Assembly: GCA_030832825.1 (NCBI GenBank)
Contig: JAURIJ010000007.1
Coordinates: forward strand, 57,356-121,355
Direction: 5' to 3'
From: Gammaproteobacteria bacterium
Lineage (GTDB): Bacteria > Pseudomonadota > Gammaproteobacteria > Pseudomonadales > Pseudohongiellaceae
Length of the DNA stretch: 64,000 nt
The translations under genes and the position numbers were made by a program. Positions 29,970 to 39,369 of the stretch are shown in pieces. Within the stretch, counting starts at the first letter, position 1, and each line of letters begins with the position of its first letter. Under the pieces are notes generated by a model. The model was not told the origin of the DNA. It saw nothing but the letters and a program-made list of their open reading frames with translations, and did no database searches.

Positions 29970-30848
29970 GTGAAACTGCTCATCATCAGCGGCCGTTCCG
30001 GCTCCGGCAAGAGTACTGCCCTCAACATGCTGGAGGATCACGGCTACTACTGCATCGACAATCTGCCCGCCAGCCTGCTGCCCTCGCTGGCGCAGCGCGT
30101 GGCCTCGCAGTCCGCCGAGCCGCCCCGCGTCGCCGTGAGCATCGATGCCCGCAATATCCCGGCGGATCTCAAGCAGGTACCGCAGATCATCGAGCAGTTG
30201 AAGGAGTCGGGCATCAAGACGGAAATCATCTTCCTGGACGCGAGCAGCCCCACGCTGATCAAGCGCTTCAGCGAGAGTCGCCGCAAGCATCCGCTGACCA
30301 CCGATCGCATCGGTCTGCGTCAGGCCATCAACATGGAGACCGAACTGCTGGAACAGATCGCGCTGCTCGCCAGCCTGTCCATCGACACCAGCAACATGTC
30401 CCTGCACCAGTTGCGCGAGAGCATCAAGACCCGCGTGGTGGAGCGCGACGACAGTGGCCTGGCCCTGCTGTTCGAATCCTTTGGCTACAAGTACGGCGTA
30501 CCCATCGACGCCGACATCGTCTACGACGTGCGCTGTCTGCCCAACCCGTACTGGGAGAAGTCCCTGCGCCCCCTCACGGGCACCGATCAGGCGGTGGTGG
30601 ACTGGCTGCAGACGCAGCCCGATGTGCAGACCATGTATGAAGATCTGTGCGCCTATCTCGACAAGTGGCTGCCGCGTTTCGAACAGAACAATCGCAGCTA
30701 CATGACCGTTGCCATCGGCTGCACCGGTGGCCAGCACCGCTCCGTGTACCTGAGCGAGCGCCTGAGGGAACATTTTGCGGCGCGCGTCAGGAATGTGCAG
30801 GTCATGCACCGTGAATTGCTGAAGAGGGAAGGAGCACACGCCAAATGA
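29970..30848 (+). CDS. rapZ: RNase adapter protein RapZ
   Basis: 292 residues. N-terminal P-loop GRSGSGKSTAL, and the C-terminal domain with GCTGGQHRSVYLSERL that binds glucosamine-6-phosphate and the small RNA GlmZ in E. coli. Guides RNase E to sRNA targets. Overlaps ptsO by 4 bp (ATGA). Confidence 0.96.
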   Translation: MKLLIISGRSGSGKSTALNMLEDHGYYCIDNLPASLLPSLAQRVASQSAEPPRVAVSIDARNIPADLKQVPQIIEQLKESGIKTEIIFLDASSPTLIKRFSESRRKHPLTTDRIGLRQAINMETELLEQIALLASLSIDTSNMSLHQLRESIKTRVVERDDSGLALLFESFGYKYGVPIDADIVYDVRCLPNPYWEKSLRPLTGTDQAVVDWLQTQPDVQTMYEDLCAYLDKWLPRFEQNNRSYMTVAIGCTGGQHRSVYLSERLREHFAARVRNVQVMHRELLKREGAHAK

Positions 30849-31111
30849 TCACCTCCACCATCACCATCTGCAACAAGGCCGGCTTGCATGCACGAGCTGC
30901 CTCACGCATGGTGTCCGTCACCTCCACGTTTCGCAGCGCGATCAAGGTGGGACAAGACAAGCTCGTCGACGGCAAGAGCATTCTGGCGCTCATGATGCTG
31001 GCCGCCGCCAAGGGCACCGTGCTCAACATCATCATCGACGGCGACGACGAGCAGGCCGCTCTGGAAGCGGTCACTGCACTGGTCAACAATCGCTTCGACG
31101 AGAGCGAGTGA
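30845..31111 (+). CDS. ptsO: Phosphocarrier protein NPr (HPr family)
   Basis: 88-residue HPr protein. Active-site His in GLHARAASRMV (about residue 16) and the regulatory Ser in DGKSILALMMLAAAKGT. Passes phosphate from EINtr to PtsN. Confidence 0.96.
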   Translation: MITSTITICNKAGLHARAASRMVSVTSTFRSAIKVGQDKLVDGKSILALMMLAAAKGTVLNIIIDGDDEQAALEAVTALVNNRFDESE

Positions 31112-31126
31112 CAGGAAGACAACCCC

Positions 31127-31633
31127 ATGAAACAACGAGAACCCATCGACTGGAGCCTCGAGCCTCCCAGCAAGTCGCAGCGCAAGCGCGACATGACGGC
31201 CCTGCAGGTGCTGGGCGAGGATCTGACCACGCTCGGTCGCAAGCAGCTGGACAAGCTGCCCCTGTCTGACGCCCTGCTCGCCGCGCTGGCGGAATACAAC
31301 CGCCTGCCCCCGAGCCATGGCGCGCGACGGCGCCAGTTGCAATTCATCGGCAGGGTGATGCGGGACGAGAACCACGAGGAGATCCAGGCTGAGCTGGACC
31401 GCATGCGCACGCCCGACCGCGCCCAGGTGCGCCGGGCGCAGCTGATCGAGGAATGGGGTGATCGCCTGCTTGAGGGCGATGAGGACGTCATCAACGCCTT
31501 CGTCACGCAATGGCCGCTGGCAGAGCGCCAGGCCATCCGCGCCATCGTGCGCAATTACAGCAAGGACGACGAGGAAGCCGCGCGTGTGCACCGGCGCCGA
31601 CTCATGAGCTACATCAAGGAGTACATCGAATAA
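31127..31633 (+). CDS. darP: Ribosome-associated protein DarP (YjgA, DUF615)
   Basis: 168-residue, highly charged helical protein of the DUF615 family, with PSKSQRKRDMTALQVLGEDL and QLQFIGRVMRDENHEEI as signatures. E. coli DarP/YjgA binds 50S precursors and assists late large-subunit assembly. Follows ptsO by 15 bp. Confidence 0.93.
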   Translation: MKQREPIDWSLEPPSKSQRKRDMTALQVLGEDLTTLGRKQLDKLPLSDALLAALAEYNRLPPSHGARRRQLQFIGRVMRDENHEEIQAELDRMRTPDRAQVRRAQLIEEWGDRLLEGDEDVINAFVTQWPLAERQAIRAIVRNYSKDDEEAARVHRRRLMSYIKEYIE

Positions 31634-31649
31634 GTGCCGCTTGCGGCAC
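31634..31649. repeat. Perfect inverted repeat after darP
   Basis: GTGCCGC and GCGGCAC arms around a TT, directly after the darP stop and 53 bp before the DUF4212 gene. No T-run follows, so it is either a weak terminator, a 3'-end stabiliser or an operator. Confidence 0.6.
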
Positions 31650-31682
31650 GCCTGCAGACATACACGATCAATCCCCAATACC

Positions 31683-31690
31683 AACAAGAA
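31683..31690 (+). promoter_or_regulatory. CA-type motif (AAnAAnAA) at the symporter ribosome binding site
   Basis: AACAAGAA fits the AAnAAnAA motif recognised by Hfq/Crc in Pseudomonas. It lies immediately before the GAGG Shine-Dalgarno element and ends 11 nt before the ATG of the DUF4212 gene, where Hfq/Crc binding would block translation. Function is inferred only from motif and position. Confidence 0.45.
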
Positions 31691-31701
31691 CGAGGTCATT
31701 G

Positions 31702-32004
31702 ATGTCGAACACGCATGCGCTGTCTTACTGGAAGGCCAATCTGAGAATTGTGGGCACCTTGCTGTGCATCTGGTTCTTCATCTCGTTCGGCTGCGGCATC
31801 CTGCTGGCCGACTATCTCGACAACTTCCGCATCGGCGGGTTCAAGCTCGGCTTCTGGATGGCTCAGCAGGGGTCGATCTATGGTTTCGTGGTGCTGATCT
31901 TTGTCTACATCCGGCAGATGGACAAGCTGGATCGCCAGTACAAGCTGGATCAGGAGCAACACGCCAAGGCTGAGGCGGAGCGCGCACAGGAGCCCCGCTC
32001 ATGA
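31702..32004 (+). CDS. DUF4212 small subunit of a sodium:solute symporter
   Basis: 100 residues with two transmembrane helices (about 14-38 and 52-73) flanking the FKLGFWMAQQGSI loop, and a charged C-terminal tail (KLDRQYKLDQEQ). This matches the small partner protein always paired with VC_2705-type SSS symporters. Its TGA overlaps the ATG of the large subunit (ATGA). GAGG lies 6 nt before the start, adjacent to a CA-type motif. Confidence 0.92.
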   Translation: MSNTHALSYWKANLRIVGTLLCIWFFISFGCGILLADYLDNFRIGGFKLGFWMAQQGSIYGFVVLIFVYIRQMDKLDRQYKLDQEQHAKAEAERAQEPRS

Positions 32005-33683
32005 GCGTGCAGATCTGGACTTACCTGTTCATATTCCTCAGTTTCGGTCTCTATATCGTCATCGCCCTGTGGTCCAAGGCAGGCTCCACTCACGACTTCT
32101 ATGTCGCCGGCGGTGATGTGAAACCCGTGGTCAACGGCATGGCCACGGCGGCGGACTGGATGTCGGCGGCCTCCTTCATCTCCATGGCCGGCCTCATTTC
32201 CTTTCTGGGGCGAGATGGCACCTACTATCTGATGGGCTGGACCGGCGGCTATGTGCTGCTGGCCCTGCTGCTGGCGCCCTATCTGCGCAAGTTCGGCAAG
32301 TTCACCGTGCCGGCGTTCATCGGCGATCGCTACTATTCGCAGAGCGCACGTCTGGCGGCGGTGTTCTGCGCGATTGTCGTGTCCTTCGTGTATGTCTGCG
32401 GCCAGATGCAGGGCGCAGGCATCGTGTTCTCCCGCTTCCTCGAAGTGGACATCACCACCGGCGTGATCATCGGCATGGCCATCGTGTTCTTCTATGCCGT
32501 GCTCGGTGGCATGAAGGGCATCACCTATACCCAGGTGGCCCAGTACTGTGTGCTGATCTTCGCCTACATGGTGCCGGCCATCTTCATTTCGCTGATGATG
32601 ACCGGCAACCCCATTCCACAACTGGGCTTCGGCTCCGAGCTGACACCGGAATACGGCGGCGGCTATCTGCTTGATCGCCTCGACGGCCTCAGCGAGACGC
32701 TCGGTTTCGGCACCTACACGACCGGCCAGAAAAGCACGCAGGACGTGTTCTTCATCACTGCCGCGCTGATGTTCGGCACCGCCGGCCTGCCCCATGTGAT
32801 CATCCGTTTCTTCACGGTGCCCAGTGTGCGCGCGGCGCGCATCTCGGCCGGCTATGCCCTGGTGTTCATCGCCGTGCTCTACACGACGGCGCCAGCCATT
32901 GCCGCCTTTTCCAAGACCAATCTGATGAACACCGTCAACAATGCCGAGTACTCGGCAATGCCCGGCTGGTTCACCACCTGGGAGCGCACCGGCCTCATCA
33001 CCTTCAACGACAAGAACAACGATGGCCGCATCCAGTACGTCGGAGACGCCGCCACCAACGAACTGACGGTCAACCGGGACATCATGGTGCTGGCGAATCC
33101 GGAGATCGCCCAGTTGCCCAACTGGGTGGTGGCCCTGGTGGCGGCCGGTGCTCTGGCTGCCGCGCTGTCGACGGCGGCGGGCCTGCTGCTGGTGATCTCG
33201 ACGTCGATTTCGCACGACCTGATGAAGCGCAGTCTCGCGCCCCACATCACGGAGAAGCAGGAACTGAACTATGCGCGGGCGGCGATTTTCCTGGCGGTGC
33301 TGGTGGCGGGCTACTTCGGCATCTATCCACCCGGCTTCGTGGCAGAAGTGGTGGCCTTCGCCTTCGGACTCGCGGCGGCGTCGTTCTTTCCGGCCATCGT
33401 GCTCGGCATTTTCTACAGCCGCATGAATCGGCAGGGTGCAGTCGCCGGCATGCTGTCAGGCTTCACGTTCACGGCCGCCTACATCATCTACTTCAAATTC
33501 ATCAGCCCGGAATTGAGCACGGCAGAGCACTGGTGGTTCGGCATTTCACCGGAAGGCATCGGCACCATGGGCACCCTGGTGAATCTGGTGGTCGCCCTGG
33601 CGGTGTGCCGTTTCACACCGGCACCGCCACAGGAGGTTCAGGAAATCGTGCACAACATCCGTCTGCCGGGCGAGCACGTGTAA
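32001..33683 (+). CDS. Sodium:solute symporter (VC_2705 subfamily, SSS)
   Basis: 560 residues with about 13 transmembrane helices of the LeuT-like SSS fold. The first helices include DFYVAGGDVKPVVNGMATAADWMSAASF, as in acetate permease ActP relatives. A polar insert (about 305-350, TFNDKNNDGRIQYVGDAATNE) looks like an extracytoplasmic, possibly ion-binding loop (DKNNDG). Substrate is unknown; small organic acids such as acetate, pyruvate or lactate are the usual guess for this subfamily. Translationally coupled to the DUF4212 partner. Confidence 0.9.
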   Translation: MSVQIWTYLFIFLSFGLYIVIALWSKAGSTHDFYVAGGDVKPVVNGMATAADWMSAASFISMAGLISFLGRDGTYYLMGWTGGYVLLALLLAPYLRKFGKFTVPAFIGDRYYSQSARLAAVFCAIVVSFVYVCGQMQGAGIVFSRFLEVDITTGVIIGMAIVFFYAVLGGMKGITYTQVAQYCVLIFAYMVPAIFISLMMTGNPIPQLGFGSELTPEYGGGYLLDRLDGLSETLGFGTYTTGQKSTQDVFFITAALMFGTAGLPHVIIRFFTVPSVRAARISAGYALVFIAVLYTTAPAIAAFSKTNLMNTVNNAEYSAMPGWFTTWERTGLITFNDKNNDGRIQYVGDAATNELTVNRDIMVLANPEIAQLPNWVVALVAAGALAAALSTAAGLLLVISTSISHDLMKRSLAPHITEKQELNYARAAIFLAVLVAGYFGIYPPGFVAEVVAFAFGLAAASFFPAIVLGIFYSRMNRQGAVAGMLSGFTFTAAYIIYFKFISPELSTAEHWWFGISPEGIGTMGTLVNLVVALAVCRFTPAPPQEVQEIVHNIRLPGEHV

Positions 33684-33684
33684 G

Positions 33685-35346
33685 TCAGCGGCGATCCTTG
33701 ATGCGCTGCCAGTAGCTGTCCACCGTGTTCTTCATGTCCTTGCGCAGCAGCAGGATGCCGATCAGATTGGGCATGGCCATGAAGAACAGCGTCACCGCCG
33801 AGAGATTCCAGATCAGCGTGGTGTCAGCCTGCGCCGCCAGGAAGAAGCCGGCGATATAGACCAGACGATACGGCAACACACCCGTTGGCCCGAACAGATA
33901 GGTCACGGCGCGGTCGCCGTAATAGGACCAGGCGATGGCCGTGGTGAAGGCGAACAGCAGCAAGCCGATGGACACCACATGCTGGCCGGCAGCGCCGAAC
34001 CAGCCAGAGGCGAAGGCCTTTGACGTCAGCGGCACGGAATGCAGCAGGGAACGCCCCTCCAGCTGCAGCCCGAGATCATCCGGCCGCCCCTCGGTCACCC
34101 CAAACTCTCCGTTAGCCGGCTCCCCGTCCTTGAGGAAACGCACGTCCTCCGCCACGGAACGGGCGTGCAGGATGGTTATGTCCGCCTGATTCTGCAGCGC
34201 ACCGGCACTGATCTGCAGCGTGCCGCTGTAGGCAGAGACTTGCGAGGGCTGGCGATTCAGATGCAGGAAGAGCTGCTCCCGCTGGGCGGCGTCCTGGTCA
34301 GAGAAGACGCCCGCCACAATCTCCAGATCCGCACGCGCGAACACGTTCTCGTGCTTCTGCGTCCAGACACCCGAGGACAGAATCACCAGCCCGGTGAGCG
34401 TGCAGATGATGATCGTGTCGATGAAGGGCTCCAGCAGCGCCACCATGCCCTCGTCGGCCGGTTCATCGGTGCGCGCTGCCGAGTGTGCAATGGCGGACGA
34501 CCCCAGGCCCGCCTCGTTGGAAAAGAGGCCGCGATTCACACCGCGGTTGAAGGCATAGGCCATGCTGGCGCCGAGAAAACCACCGGTCGCGGCCGTGCCC
34601 GTGAAGACGTCGGAGAAGATTGCCGCAAAGGCGGGCCCGACATTGCCGAGGTTCGGCAGAATCACGGCGAGGGCACCGGCGATGTAGATCATGGACATCA
34701 GCGGCACCAGCTTCGAGGCCACCTGGGCAATGCGATGAATGCCGCCCACCACCACCAGCCCCAGAATGATTGTCAGGATGCTTCCGGACACCAGCGGGCT
34801 GATGTTGAACGAGCCTTCGAGACCGGCGGCAATGCTGTTGATCTGCGGGAAATTGCCGATGCCGAAGGACGTCACCATCGCGGCGATGGCAAACAGGATC
34901 GCGAGCGGGCGCGACTTCAACCCGTATTCCATGTAGTACATCGGCCCGCCAGCCATGGTGCCATCGGCCGTATTGACGCGGTACTTGTGCGACAGGGTCA
35001 CCTCCACAAACTTGGTGGTCATGCCGAGAAAGGCCGTCATCCACATCCAGAACAGGGCTCCCGGCCCCCCCAGGAACAGCGCGAAGGCGACGCCCCCGAT
35101 ATTGCCGGTGCCGACCGTGCCGGCCAGTGCGGTGCTCAGGGCCTGCCAGTGGGTGGCATCGCCGGGCGCGCCCTCGCGATCATACTGTCCGCGCGCCACC
35201 TTGATGGCGTGGGAGAAATAGCGGACCTGAGGAAACTTCAGGTACAGCGTGAAGAACAGCCCCGTGAACAGCAGCAGGTAGGGAAACCACGCGGAGCCCG
35301 CGAGCAGTCCGTCCAGTCTGACCAGCATTGCATTGATCGCGTCCAC
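33685..35346 (-). CDS. Alanine/glycine:cation symporter (AGCS family) with long hydrophilic insert
   Basis: 553 residues. The AGCS core is clear: GTVGTGNIGGVAFAL, GGPGALFWMWMTAFLGM, GGPMYYMEYGL and NRGLFSNEAGLGSSAIAHSAA. Residues about 331-440 form a hydrophilic stretch inserted between transmembrane segments, which makes the protein about 100 residues longer than common AGCS members. The insert has no cysteines and no recognised domain. Starts at GTG with GGGGAAGG upstream. Imports alanine or glycine with Na+ or H+ by family. Confidence 0.9.
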   Translation of the reverse strand: MDAINAMLVRLDGLLAGSAWFPYLLLFTGLFFTLYLKFPQVRYFSHAIKVARGQYDREGAPGDATHWQALSTALAGTVGTGNIGGVAFALFLGGPGALFWMWMTAFLGMTTKFVEVTLSHKYRVNTADGTMAGGPMYYMEYGLKSRPLAILFAIAAMVTSFGIGNFPQINSIAAGLEGSFNISPLVSGSILTIILGLVVVGGIHRIAQVASKLVPLMSMIYIAGALAVILPNLGNVGPAFAAIFSDVFTGTAATGGFLGASMAYAFNRGVNRGLFSNEAGLGSSAIAHSAARTDEPADEGMVALLEPFIDTIIICTLTGLVILSSGVWTQKHENVFARADLEIVAGVFSDQDAAQREQLFLHLNRQPSQVSAYSGTLQISAGALQNQADITILHARSVAEDVRFLKDGEPANGEFGVTEGRPDDLGLQLEGRSLLHSVPLTSKAFASGWFGAAGQHVVSIGLLLFAFTTAIAWSYYGDRAVTYLFGPTGVLPYRLVYIAGFFLAAQADTTLIWNLSAVTLFFMAMPNLIGILLLRKDMKNTVDSYWQRIKDRR

Positions 35347-35373
35347 GTGCCTTCCCCTTGCCGAAGTCTTGTT

Positions 35374-36195
35374 TCAATCGTCAGTGATGTGAATGGCAGG
35401 GGCTGTGACTGCCGCTGCCTCCTGTGTCTGCACCTTGTCGCGCAGGCGCGCGGCCAGCGCCAGATAGGCGCGAGCGATCGCACCGTCAGGCTGCGCCTGC
35501 ACAATGGGCGTGCCCTTGTCCGTGTGCTCGCGGATGGCCAGCTCCAGTGGCAGAGAGCCCAGCAACTCGGTGCCGAAATCCCGCGACAGGGTTTCGCCAC
35601 CGCCCGTTCCGAAAATCGCCTCTTCATGCCCGCATTGCGAGCATACATGAGTCGCCATGTTCTCGATCACGCCCAGCAAGGGCACCTGCACCTTGCGGAA
35701 CATTTCCATGCCCTTGCGGGCGTCCAGCAGCGCGACATCCTGCGGCGTGGTGACGATCACGGCGCCGGTCACGGGCACTTGCTGGGCCAGACTCAGCTGG
35801 ATGTCGCCCGTGCCAGGCGGCATGTCGACGATGAGGTAGTCAAGCTCGCCCCACAGCGTGTCCTTGAGCATCTGGTTGAAGGCGCCGACGATCATCGGGG
35901 CGCGCCAGGCCATGGCCGTCTGCGGCTCGACCAGATAACCGATGGAGTTCGAGACGATGCCATGAGCGGCCACCGGCTCCATGAACTTCTTGTCGACCAG
36001 CCGCGGGCGAGTGCCCGCCGGCACGCCCAGCATCAATGGCTGACTGGGTCCATAGATGTCGGCATCCAGCAGTCCGACCCGCGCGCCGAGTCGACTCAGC
36101 GCGACGGCCAGATTGACGGAGGTCGTGGACTTGCCCACGCCTCCCTTGCCTGAGGCCACACACAGGATATGTCGGACACCTTGCAGATTTTCCAC
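35374..36195 (-). CDS. apbC: Iron-sulfur cluster carrier protein Mrp/ApbC
   Basis: 273-residue P-loop ATPase with deviant Walker A GKGGVGKSTT, GLLDADIYGPSQPLMLG and the Fe-S-binding CSQC motif. Transfers [4Fe-4S] clusters to apo-proteins. It lacks the N-terminal MIP18-like domain found in the longer Mrp forms; no in-frame extension exists upstream. Confidence 0.95.
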   Translation of the reverse strand: MENLQGVRHILCVASGKGGVGKSTTSVNLAVALSRLGARVGLLDADIYGPSQPLMLGVPAGTRPRLVDKKFMEPVAAHGIVSNSIGYLVEPQTAMAWRAPMIVGAFNQMLKDTLWGELDYLIVDMPPGTGDIQLSLAQQVPVTGAVIVTTPQDVALLDARKGMEMFRKVQVPLLGVIENMATHVCSQCGHEEAIFGTGGGETLSRDFGTELLGSLPLELAIREHTDKGTPIVQAQPDGAIARAYLALAARLRDKVQTQEAAAVTAPAIHITDD

Positions 36196-36391
36196 GTCGC
36201 TCTCGCCTTCTTGAATTCCAGAACCCAGTGCTGCGCGAATGGCCGCGCGCTGGCATTATCCCCCGATGCCCACAGCTTGAACACCCAGGGAACGCGGCGC
36301 GCTCGCGGCAGACGGCGTGGCAAACGCTGCGTGGCTGCGCTACGCTGAGCCAGCCACTGAAACCCGCGCACTCCACGCGCAAGGATTGACT

Positions 36392-36946
36392 GTGACCCGG
36401 CACCTTTCACTTGTCCTCAGCCTAGCGCCGCTCCTGCTGGCCCCTGCCCTGACCTGCGCGCAGGGAGCGCCCGGCGATGTCCTTGCGGGCGAGCCAGTGC
36501 CGGATGTCCGCTTCGCCATCTACTCCGGCGTCTGGAGTGGACTCAGCGACGCCGGACTGCGCATCGTCGCGCGGAACAGCGGCACCCGATCCCTGCAACT
36601 GGAGTCCGTCACACTGGCTCAGGCAGCTGGCGGACAACCCATCCTGAACCTGGCAATGGCAGTTCCGGCGCAGGGCTGGGCGGAAGTCGAGACGACCTAC
36701 ATCGATCTGGTCTCTGACGATCCGTGCGTGGCAGACAGCCTGCGCGACGACTGGAAGCTGATGGAGATCTCGAATTACCCGCTGCACCCTTCGGTGCGCG
36801 GCCTGATCATCGAAGACGCGCTATCCTTCCGCATCTTCCAGTGCATTCGCGGCGTCACTCTGCACTGGCTCGACGCCGCAAGCGGCGACCAGTGGGAAAC
36901 CGAGGAATGGCTGCTGTATCACTTCGAGCGCCTGCCCCCACCCTGA
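36392..36946 (+). CDS. Secreted protein of unknown function
   Basis: 184 residues if started at the GTG at 36392, where AAGGA lies 6 nt upstream. The N terminus (LSLVLSLAPLLLAPALTCA) is a signal peptide. The mature part has an immunoglobulin-like look with a GLRIVARNSGTRSLQLESVTL stretch and two cysteines (DDPCVAD and FQCIRG) that could form a disulfide. I do not recognise the family. It faces hppA across a shared terminator and diverges from apbC. Confidence 0.75.
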   Translation: MTRHLSLVLSLAPLLLAPALTCAQGAPGDVLAGEPVPDVRFAIYSGVWSGLSDAGLRIVARNSGTRSLQLESVTLAQAAGGQPILNLAMAVPAQGWAEVETTYIDLVSDDPCVADSLRDDWKLMEISNYPLHPSVRGLIIEDALSFRIFQCIRGVTLHWLDAASGDQWETEEWLLYHFERLPPP

Positions 36947-36967
36947 GAACAGTGGCAGACACGTAGG

Positions 36968-37000
36968 TAAAAAAAAGGGCCGCATGCGCGGCCCTTCTTT
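36968..37000 (-). terminator. Bidirectional Rho-independent terminator (hppA and the secreted protein gene)
   Basis: A 9-bp stem AAGGGCCGC/GCGGCCCTT with a 4-nt loop. On the minus strand it is followed by eight T residues, ending hppA transcription; on the plus strand it is followed by CTTT and may also stop the converging gene. Confidence 0.9.
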
Positions 37001-37014
37001 CACTTCAGCAGGTA

Positions 37015-39162
37015 TCAACCGCCGATCAGGATGCCACCGTACTGCACGAAGAACGGTGCGAACACCAGCGACAGAATGGCGGAGAGCTTGATCAGGATGT
37101 TCAGGGAGGGGCCGGAGGTATCCTTCAGCGGATCGCCCACGGTGTCACCCACCACGGCCGCCTTGTGATTCTCGGAACCCTTGCCACCGTGATTGCCAGC
37201 CTCGATGTACTTCTTGGCGTTGTCCCATGCGCCCCCGCTGTTGGAGGAGGAGATCGCCAGTACACCGCCGGCCACCAGAGAACCAGCCAGCATGCCCGCG
37301 ACGGCCGGGACGCCGAACAGGAACCCCACCACCAGCGGTGAGCCCATGATCAACACGCCCGGAGCGATCATCTCGCGCAGAGCCGCCTGGGTGGAGATGG
37401 CCACGCACTGGGCGTAGTCAGGCTCACCGGTGCCTTCCATCAGGCCGGGGATGACTCTGAACTGACGACGCACTTCCTCGATCATGTCGAACGCGGCCTT
37501 GCCCACGGATTTCATGGTCATGGCGGTGAACAGGAACGGCAGCACGGCGCCCATGAACAGGCTCACGAACACGACCGGGTCCAGCAGATTGATGGACGCC
37601 AGCAGGTCATAGCCGGGGTTCTCCTCGCGCATCAGCGTGTCAGCGCTGGTGAGGAAGGCGGCGAACAGCGCGAGCGAGGTCAGGATGGCGGCACCAATCG
37701 CGAAGCCCTTGCCAATGGCAGCCGTGGTGTTGCCGGCAGCATCCAGGATGTCGGTACGACGACGCACTTCCTTCGGCAGGCCAGCCATCTCGGCGATGCC
37801 CCCGGCGTTGTCGGACACGGGGCCGTAGGCATCGATGGTCAGCGCGATGGCCAGGGTGCCGAGCATGCCCAGGGAGCCGATGGCCACGCCGTACATGCCA
37901 CCGAGTTCCCAGCTCACGTAGATGGCAATGGCGATGGCGATGTAGGGCAGCACGGTGGATTTGTAACCCAGTGCCAGACCGTAAATGATGTTGGTCGCAG
38001 CGCCAGTCTCGCAGGACTTCGCCACTTCCTGCACCGGTTTGAAGGCACCGGAGGTGTAGTAGCCTGTCAGCAGGCCGACAACCAGGCCTGCCACCAGTCC
38101 GGACAGGAAGCACCAGTAGATGCCCATGCTGGTGTAGGCTTCGCCGCGAATCTCGAAGTCGGCGGGCACCACGGCTGCGGTCACGAAGTACATGGCCACT
38201 GCCATAAGAGCACTGGAGATGATCAGCAGCTTCATCAGCCCGGGAGAGACGTCGTCTTCGGTTTTCACCTTCACGAAGAACATGGTCAGCAGACTGATGG
38301 GAATGCCCACGGCGCTGATCAGGATGGGGTACAGCAGGGCGTCGATGTTGCCAGCGAACACGACGGCACTGATGACCATCGCCGCGCAGGTGCTCTCGGC
38401 GCAGGAACCGAACAGGTCAGCCCCCATGCCCGCCACGTCACCCACGTTGTCGCCCACGTTGTCGGCGATCACCGCCGGGTTGCGCGGATCGTCTTCCGGG
38501 ATGCCCTTCTCGACCTTGCCCACCAGGTCGGCGCCGACGTCGGCCGCCTTGGTGAAGATGCCGCCGCCGACACGGGCGAACAGCGCGATGGTGGAGCCAC
38601 CCAGACCGAAGCCGGCAATGATCTCCATCAGGACGTGATTCGGCAGGTCAGCGGGAAGCCAGGCCTTCATGACGATGTAGACGATCACCAGACCGAGCAC
38701 CGCCAGACTCACCAGTGCGAAGCCCATCACCGCCCCGGAGTTCAGCGCCACCTTGAAGGCATCACCGATGTTGTCCTTGGCGGACACGGTGGTGCGGGCA
38801 TTGCCCTGCGTGGCGATCATCATGCCAATGTAGCCGGAGGCGATGGAGATCACGCCACCGAAGAGGAACGCCACGGCCGTGTAGAAGCCTTCGCGGGTGT
38901 CAGGGGTGTGGTTGTCGTCGATGAGCACCGCGATGATCGCGGCGAACACGAGCATGAAAATGCTGAGGAACTTGTACTCCTGCTTCAGGAAGGCCATGGC
39001 GCCCTGAGCGATCGCACCGTGAATGAATCTGAGGCGGGTCTTCTGCTCACCCTCAAGTCCGAGGTCAAGCGGCACACTCATCACCTGGCGCATGTAGAAA
39101 TAGGCTACGCCAAGACCGAATAGAGATAGCAATATCGAAATTGTAATTGTCATGCCTGGCAT
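37015..39162 (-). CDS. hppA: Membrane-bound ion-translocating pyrophosphatase
   Basis: 715 residues with about 16 transmembrane helices. Pyrophosphate-binding motifs are [23 protein letters not shown] (split) and [18 protein letters not shown], with a second acidic motif [16 protein letters not shown] and [17 protein letters not shown] near the end. The GNTTAA sequence (Ala rather than Lys) is the mark of K+-dependent enzymes. It couples PPi hydrolysis to H+ or Na+ export; the ion cannot be decided here. Start at 39162 has AGGAG 10 nt upstream; an ATG three codons later is possible. Confidence 0.96.
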   Translation of the reverse strand: MPGMTITISILLSLFGLGVAYFYMRQVMSVPLDLGLEGEQKTRLRFIHGAIAQGAMAFLKQEYKFLSIFMLVFAAIIAVLIDDNHTPDTREGFYTAVAFLFGGVISIASGYIGMMIATQGNARTTVSAKDNIGDAFKVALNSGAVMGFALVSLAVLGLVIVYIVMKAWLPADLPNHVLMEIIAGFGLGGSTIALFARVGGGIFTKAADVGADLVGKVEKGIPEDDPRNPAVIADNVGDNVGDVAGMGADLFGSCAESTCAAMVISAVVFAGNIDALLYPILISAVGIPISLLTMFFVKVKTEDDVSPGLMKLLIISSALMAVAMYFVTAAVVPADFEIRGEAYTSMGIYWCFLSGLVAGLVVGLLTGYYTSGAFKPVQEVAKSCETGAATNIIYGLALGYKSTVLPYIAIAIAIYVSWELGGMYGVAIGSLGMLGTLAIALTIDAYGPVSDNAGGIAEMAGLPKEVRRRTDILDAAGNTTAAIGKGFAIGAAILTSLALFAAFLTSADTLMREENPGYDLLASINLLDPVVFVSLFMGAVLPFLFTAMTMKSVGKAAFDMIEEVRRQFRVIPGLMEGTGEPDYAQCVAISTQAALREMIAPGVLIMGSPLVVGFLFGVPAVAGMLAGSLVAGGVLAISSSNSGGAWDNAKKYIEAGNHGGKGSENHKAAVVGDTVGDPLKDTSGPSLNILIKLSAILSLVFAPFFVQYGGILIGG

Positions 39163-39180
39163 CTTGCGGTAACTCCTCGT

Positions 39181-39192
39181 CTTGTTTTTGTT
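39181..39192 (-). promoter_or_regulatory. A-rich CA-type motif upstream of hppA
   Basis: AACAAAAACAAG on the minus strand contains AAnAAnAA in two registers and lies just before the AGGAG ribosome binding site of hppA. It could bind Hfq/Crc; it could equally be an A-rich translation enhancer. Confidence 0.25.
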
Positions 39193-39369
39193 GGATGAAG
39201 CGAGCCGAACAATAGCATATAGGTCTGGACAAACAAAGCCGGCAAAAATGCTGGAAAAGCGCCGAAAATCAAGGCTTCCGGGACTATGGAGACGGGTGTG
39301 GGGGAGTGCGCCGCGCCGAGATGGCGGGACCGTGCGAAGGATGTGTGAGACGCGGAACGTTGCGCCTGC

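Noticed and set aside
34039..36153. 704-codon plus-strand frame
   Set aside because: Antisense of the AGCS symporter and apbC; Arg/His/Gln-rich with no recognisable motif.
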